Below, in pieces: positions 33,477-38,088 of a stretch of 38,088 nucleotides of DNA (position 1 is its first letter; each line of letters begins with the position of its first letter). The notes under the pieces were generated by a model, which saw only the letters and a list, made by a program, of their open reading frames with translations, had not been told where the DNA came from and searched no databases. The position numbers were made by a program, and so were the translations under genes. The stretch comes from Sphingobacteriales bacterium (GTDB taxonomy: Bacteria; Bacteroidota; Bacteroidia; Sphingobacteriales; Sphingobacteriaceae). Location of the stretch: positions 87,502 to 125,589 of the forward strand of contig JANXOD010000041.1 of the NCBI GenBank assembly GCA_025353765.1, in the 5' to 3' direction.

Positions 33477-33550
33477 AGTTCATGGCTGAAAAGGAAAATT
33501 GGTTAATAGATTGAAAGCATTCAAATAAAATAAATCATACATTTGAAATA

Positions 33551-33982
33551 ATGAATAACATAAGTATTGCTATCGGTGCAGATCATGCAGGATTTGAATA
33601 CAAGCAAATGCTGCTGGCGTTTTTAAAAGATTATGCTGTTAAAGATTTCGGCACATTCAGTCCCGACTCTGTGGATTATCCGGATTTTGCCCATCCTGTA
33701 GCAAAAGCTGTAGAAAATGGTGAGTATAAGATTGGTATTCTCATCTGTGGAAGCGCAAATGGTGTGGCTATAACTGCTAATAAGCATCAGGGCATTCGGG
33801 CGGCTATCTGCTGGACGGAAGAAATTGCCCAGCTTGCCCGTAATCATAATGATGCTAATATTCTTTGTATCCCGTCAAGGTTTGTGTCTAAAGAATTGGC
33901 GCAAACAATCACTCAAAAATTTTTAACTTCTGAGTTTGAAGGTGGACGTCATGCTAATCGTGTAAACAAAATATCCTGTTAA
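33551..33982 (+). CDS. rpiB: Ribose 5-phosphate isomerase B
   Basis: This 143-aa cytosolic enzyme interconverts ribose 5-phosphate and ribulose 5-phosphate. The RpiB/LacAB signature is present: AIGADHAGFEYK at the N-terminus, SVDYPDFAHPVAKAV near 40, ICGSANGVAITANKHQGIRA near 65 with the catalytic Cys, HNDANILCIPSRF near 98 and GGRHANRV near the end. The length is typical. It lies 27 bases before the M28 peptidase gene. Confidence 0.95.
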   Translation: MNNISIAIGADHAGFEYKQMLLAFLKDYAVKDFGTFSPDSVDYPDFAHPVAKAVENGEYKIGILICGSANGVAITANKHQGIRAAICWTEEIAQLARNHNDANILCIPSRFVSKELAQTITQKFLTSEFEGGRHANRVNKISC

Positions 33983-34009
33983 AAATAACCCGTATAAACA
34001 TATTAAAGA

Positions 34010-35613
34010 ATGAACAAACAATCAATCGGCTTATTCATTGTACTGTGCATTTCGCTACATACATTTGCTCAAAACTCAACAGCACAGAAATATGCAAGGC
34101 AAATAACTGCAGACGGAGCCAGGAAACATCTAAGCATTATTGCTTCTGACGAATTTGAAGGTCGCGAAACCGGGAAGCCGGGTGCCGAGAAAGCTGCAAA
34201 TTATATAGCTAATGAATTTAAGAAACTTGGTTTAAATGCACCTGTTAATGGCTCGTACTTTCAAGAAATCTCATTAACAGAGACTTCTTCTGAAGTAAAA
34301 TCATTTTTAGTGAATTCTGTTCCTTTAATTAATGGTAAGGATTTTTATTTTTCCAATATATCGGATGCAAAAATTATTGATTCAAAAGAAATAATTTTTA
34401 TAGGTTATGGAATAGATGCTGATACCTACAGTGATCTTAAAAATACTGACATTACCGATAAAGTGGTATTGTTGATTAACAAAGGCGAGCCCACAAAAGA
34501 TGGTATATCTGCCATCACAAAAACAACTGAGGCATCAGATTGGAGTCGCTGCTCTAAACGCATTAGATATATACAAAGCAAAAATCCTGCTTTGATACTG
34601 GCCGTAAGCCCAGATGTTGCCCCCTTTCTTGAAAAAAATCCGGATTATGTTACAGTTGCTGGTGGACGTTTATCACTTAAAAAAGATGCATCCACTGTAG
34701 CAAAAAAATTGCCTTCAGCTGTGGCAAATATTACCATAGCAGTGGCCGATCAAATTTTAAAGCAAGCTGGTACAACTTACGAAGCTCTCAAAGCCAGTAT
34801 TGATAATAATTCTGTCCCGCAAACACAAACTATAGAAGTAAATTTCAGTTCCACTTTTGGCCCTAAAACGAAAGATGTAAAAGCTGTAAACGTATTAGGT
34901 TTCTTGCCAGGAAGCGATCTTAAAGATGAAATAGTGGTATTTTCAGCTCATTATGATCACCTAGGTTTAACAAGCAGTGGTACAGATAAAGTGAATAATG
35001 GTGCTGATGATGATGGCTCTGGAACTACAGGAGTTTTAGAAATTGCAAAGGCTTTTACAGAAGCTAAAAAAGCAGGTAAAGGCCCCCGAAGGAGCATTTT
35101 ATTTTTAACGGTTGCCGGTGAAGAGAAAGGATTATTGGGTTCAGAATGGTATTCAGAACATCCTGTTTTCCCATTAGAAAAAACCATAACCGATTTAAAT
35201 ATTGATATGATTGGCCGTACCGATACGATTATAAAGGTAAAGCTGATTCTGCAAATTATTGCTATCTGATTGGCTCTGATAAGCTAAGTACAGATTTGCA
35301 TAAGATTAGTGAGCATGCAAATGCAACCTATACCAAATTAAGAATTGATTATAAATACAATGATCCTAAAGATCCGGAACAGATTTATTATCGTTCTGAT
35401 CATTATAATTTTGCAAAACATGGCATTCCCATTATTTTTTACTTTAATGGAGTACATGAAGATTACCACAAACCCAGTGATGAAATAAGCAAAATCAATT
35501 TTAATTTGCTTGCAAAGCGAGCTCAATTAGTTTTTTATACCGGTTGGGATTTAGCTAATCGCGATCATAAACCTGTAGTTGATGTTAAAAATAATATGTC
35601 GGAAAGTAGATAA
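34010..35613 (+). CDS. Secreted M28 family metallopeptidase, interrupted by a frameshift
   Basis: A signal peptide (SIGLFIVLCISLHTFAQ) is followed by a PA-like insert and an M28 di-zinc peptidase domain (534 aa when restored). Zinc ligands seen: His in FSAHYDHLG, Asp in NNGADDDGSG, the Glu pair in AGEEKGLLGS, Asp in NIDMIGR, and the final His in RSDHYNFAKHG. The frame breaks at about 35233: GATACGATT is followed by ATAAAGG where CATAAAGG would keep frame, so one base is missing. The upstream frame stops at 35269, and the downstream part (with KGKADSANYCYLIGS and the last ligand) is intact but out of frame. As written, the product would lack the last zinc ligand. It is either a recent mutation or a sequence error. 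Confidence 0.85.
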
Positions 35614-35645
35614 TTATCTATTCTAATCAGAACGAATAATTATGG

Positions 35646-35683
35646 AATAAGAAAAGGATCCACTATCGGATCCTTTTCTTATT
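35646..35683. terminator. Bidirectional terminator
   Basis: A perfect 16-bp stem (AATAAGAAAAGGATCC with its complement) around ACTATC, T-rich on both strands. It sits between the convergent M28 peptidase and lipoprotein genes and can serve both. Confidence 0.85.
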
Positions 35684-35705
35684 TTCACAGGTAAATATAC
35701 TTTTA

Positions 35706-36398
35706 TCATTTGCCATAAATAGCACCCTTACTAACAATACGACGTGTACAATATTTAATAACCTCATCAGGAGAGTACTTCCAGTCAGCATCGCTGCTTT
35801 TAGTTAATCTGCTTACTACTGTATGATTATTGACATCAGATAGGGTAACTTCACAATTTATAGAATAGGTTTTGCTAACACTACTGCCAATACCCCCAAC
35901 GTTATCTTTTTCCATAGCCTTATTAAAAATCGAAGTGGCAATTCCAACTCCTAAAGATTCAACATCAGACATGATACGATTTTTCTTAACACGTATGCGA
36001 ATTACAAGGTCTGCCCCCAATAGTTTTCCTAAACTATCCGCACTCATTGCCCAGCTATTTCTGGTACTAATATTGAGATTACGGAGGCGGGAATTTACCT
36101 GATCTACATTAATTAGCTCTGTGGGCTTTTGCTTTTTTCCGGGATTTGTAGAATGATATAAATATTCACTATACAGCATATTTTGTATAGAGATGCTTTC
36201 GGTTTCTTCCATTGTCCTCTTCTTCTGTTCGGTATAATCTTTCGGCCAACGGCCAGTATATTCTACCTCTACGGGTAAAATTGCTACCTTTTTCTCTTGC
36301 AAATTAGTAGTTTTTAAATAAGGTTCATTATTATAAACTTCATGGCTGCAAGCCTGCATTAATAATAATCCGAGTGATAAGAATAAATATTTTTTCAT
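35706..36398 (-). CDS. Putative lipoprotein, 230 aa
   Basis: The N-terminus MKKYLFLSLGLLLMQACS has a lipobox (MQAC, Cys17), so the mature protein is probably a lipid-anchored envelope protein. After a short linker come a strand KVAILPVEVEYTGRWP, a helical part, and a central ADLVIRIRVKKNRIMS, then SINCEVTLSDVNNHTVVSRL and a C-terminal helix with YCTRRIVSKG. The layout (strand, helix, SxxxLGxxLGADLVIR) recalls CsgG/GNA1162-like envelope proteins, but I would not name a family on that. It is a single gene, convergent with the M28 peptidase. Confidence 0.75.
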   Translation of the reverse strand: MKKYLFLSLGLLLMQACSHEVYNNEPYLKTTNLQEKKVAILPVEVEYTGRWPKDYTEQKKRTMEETESISIQNMLYSEYLYHSTNPGKKQKPTELINVDQVNSRLRNLNISTRNSWAMSADSLGKLLGADLVIRIRVKKNRIMSDVESLGVGIATSIFNKAMEKDNVGGIGSSVSKTYSINCEVTLSDVNNHTVVSRLTKSSDADWKYSPDEVIKYCTRRIVSKGAIYGK

Positions 36399-36568
36399 GT
36401 TCTTAATTTATTTGACAAAAACTATTGCTCCAAAGATATGACACCATGAATAAGAGGTTCCCCTATTACCCATTAAAAAAATTAGTATATGCAAAAATCA
36501 GCAAAAATATTGTTATTCATTGTAAAACTAAATATAGCTTCTATTCCTATTTTTTTTAAATTCGCGTA

Positions 36569-37960
36569 ATGACTGATTTCGCATCTGATTTTCTAAAAGC
36601 ATCTCAAACCAAATCATTTGATTTAGCACATCGTAGCATCATCAACAATAACATTGGAAAATATAATGTTGCTGTTGAACGTGGCCTCTCAAAATTTGCT
36701 AATCTGGAAAACTCCAAGCGAAAAGCTCATGTAGTGAAATGGAAAGTGATGGAAAACCTGGATAAACTTTTACCGGAGTTTGAAACGAACTTCCAGCGCA
36801 AAGGCGGGAAAGTAATTTGGGCAAATGATGCTGGAGAAGCTAATAAAGAGATTCTCAATATTATTAAAAAAGCAGGTGCAAAAACGGTTATAAAATCTAA
36901 ATCAATGGTTACTGAAGAAATTCATTTAAATGAATTTCTGGAGCATAACCATATCGAAACTTTAGAAAGCGATCTGGGAGAATATATTGTTCAATTACTC
37001 GGGCAAAAGCCATATCATATTGTAACACCAGCTATGCACCTCAGCAAGGAGGATATAGCTAAACTTTTTCATGGAAAATTTGGTACCTCTATTGATGCAA
37101 CACCAGAACAGCTAACACTTAAAGCCCGTGAGTTATTAAGAGAGAAGTATACATCTGCTGATATTGGAATAACCGGAGGCAACTTTTTAATTGCCGATAA
37201 TGGAAGCATTGCGCTTACGGAGAATGAAGGCAATGCCCGTCTTACTACAACTTTTCCCAAAATTCATATTGCCATTATTGGAATTGAAAAAATTATCCCA
37301 TCAATAACTGATCTCGATTTATTCTGGCCATTATTGTCAACACATGGTACAGGCCAGAATCTTACGGTATACAATACTATTCTGGGCGGACCTCGTCAGG
37401 AGAATGAAACAGATGGGCCGGAAGAGATGTATGTTATTTTATTAGATAACGGACGTACAAATTTGCTTGCAGAAAAAGATCAGCGACAAGGATTATACTG
37501 TATCCGTTGCGGTGCTTGTTTAAATGCCTGTCCGGTTTATAAGAATATTGGCGGACATACGTATGAAACTACTTACAGTGGGCCCATTGGATCAATTATA
37601 ACTCCCCACATGCAGGGCATGAAGGATTTTAAACATCTGAGTAATGCTTCCAGTTTATGCGGAAAATGCTCTGAAGTATGTCCGGTAAAAATCGATATTC
37701 ATAAAATGCTACTGCTCAACCGCCGTGATGCTGTGACAGATGGTTTAACAACCAAATCAGAAAATATTGGTTGGAAAGCCTGGAAAATGGGAATGATGAA
37801 ACGTAAGATGATGGATATGCTTGGCGGAAACTGGAAGATGCGTTTAATAAAAATATTTTTTAAAAAGAGCTGGGGGAAAAATCGAAACCTTCCGCTAGTA
37901 GCCTCAAAATCTTTTAGCAAACAGTGGGAAGAAAAGAATAAAGGCGTAATTACTATTTAA
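36569..37960 (+). CDS. lutB: LutB-type iron-sulfur protein of L-lactate utilisation
   Basis: This 463-aa protein matches LutB/YkgF, part of the LutABC system that oxidises L-lactate. The N-terminal LUD domain (about 60-290) has IGITGGNFLIADNGSIALTE near 210 and LTVYNTILGGPRQ near 270. Two 4Fe-4S sites follow: CIRCGACLNACPVY near 311 and CGKCSEVCPV near 363. A C-terminal basic helix region ends the protein. lutA and lutC are not in view; the next gene is a VOC-family frame 12 bases on. The length is typical. Confidence 0.92.
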   Translation: MTDFASDFLKASQTKSFDLAHRSIINNNIGKYNVAVERGLSKFANLENSKRKAHVVKWKVMENLDKLLPEFETNFQRKGGKVIWANDAGEANKEILNIIKKAGAKTVIKSKSMVTEEIHLNEFLEHNHIETLESDLGEYIVQLLGQKPYHIVTPAMHLSKEDIAKLFHGKFGTSIDATPEQLTLKARELLREKYTSADIGITGGNFLIADNGSIALTENEGNARLTTTFPKIHIAIIGIEKIIPSITDLDLFWPLLSTHGTGQNLTVYNTILGGPRQENETDGPEEMYVILLDNGRTNLLAEKDQRQGLYCIRCGACLNACPVYKNIGGHTYETTYSGPIGSIITPHMQGMKDFKHLSNASSLCGKCSEVCPVKIDIHKMLLLNRRDAVTDGLTTKSENIGWKAWKMGMMKRKMMDMLGGNWKMRLIKIFFKKSWGKNRNLPLVASKSFSKQWEEKNKGVITI

Positions 37961-37972
37961 AATAATACATCA

Positions 37973-38088
37973 ATGATGCTTAAAGGACTAAAAACCATTA
38001 TTTATCATGTAAATGATTTGGAAGCTGCAAAGCTATGGTATTCAACTATTTTTGATATTAAACCCTATTTTGATGAACCATATTATGT
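37973..38088 (+). CDS. VOC (glyoxalase/bleomycin-resistance) family protein, cut by right edge
   Basis: The first 38 codons are visible: MMLKGLKTIIYHVNDLEAAK, followed by WYSTIFDIKPYF and DEPYYV. The pattern of a first strand with a possible metal-ligand His and then LEAAKLWYSTIFD is typical of the VOC fold. The start is one of two adjacent ATGs (37973 or 37976). It follows lutB by 12 bases and may share its transcript. The reaction cannot be told from this part. Confidence 0.8.
   Translation, partial: MMLKGLKTIIYHVNDLEAAKLWYSTIFDIKPYFDEPYY

Overview
The window is a stretch of low-GC chromosome from a Bacteroidota bacterium, most likely family Sphingobacteriaceae or a close relative. The signs are type IX secretion (T9SS) C-terminal sorting domains on four proteins, -7 boxes of the TAnnTTTG kind in place of sigma70 boxes, few Shine-Dalgarno sites, a fused branched-chain 2-oxoacid dehydrogenase E1, DUF3822 next to rsmD, and a tmRNA tag GENTYALAA. 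The genus cannot be fixed from this sequence alone.

Left part (1-3000): a class I lanthipeptide-type RiPP locus, all on the minus strand. It has one LanC-like cyclase (670-1866), four intact small precursors (413-550, 2047-2241, 2363-2581, 2700-2921) and a fifth, dead precursor at the left edge that has lost its ATG and one base. The leaders are nearly the same and the cores differ. Each intact precursor has its own hairpin terminator. No dehydratase (LanB) or transporter is in view; they may lie to the left.

3419-5988: a compact plus-strand operon with an unrecognised 262-aa protein that looks weakly like a nucleoside deoxyribosyltransferase/N-glycosidase, a short isopentenyltransferase of the IPT/MiaA superfamily, and a type 2 isopentenyl-diphosphate isomerase. 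Read together they suggest a small pathway that makes DMAPP, prenylates a nucleotide (cytokinin-like) and perhaps frees the base. This is the most interesting part of the window.

6392-11763: three large secreted T9SS cargo proteins in a row, with repeated propeller-like units. A fourth cargo (24804-26471) carries collagen-like head repeats, an S74 chaperone domain and the same sorting domain. A decayed sorting-domain remnant lies just upstream of it.

11914-24670: core genes (RecD-like helicase, DUF3822, rsmD, coaD, NUDIX, pyrE, an SRPBCC protein, clpB, an M1 peptidase) plus an SdpR/SdpI-like autorepressor-immunity pair with a clear operator. Two intergenic arrays of degenerate tandem repeats (21 bp and 41-42 bp units) stand out. 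clpB is broken by one extra G in a run of nine G.

26986-38088: ssrA (tmRNA), an aminotransferase, a DUF1573 protein, the fused 2-oxoacid dehydrogenase E1, aroC, rpiB, a frameshifted M28 peptidase, a lipoprotein, lutB and the start of a VOC-family gene cut by the right edge.
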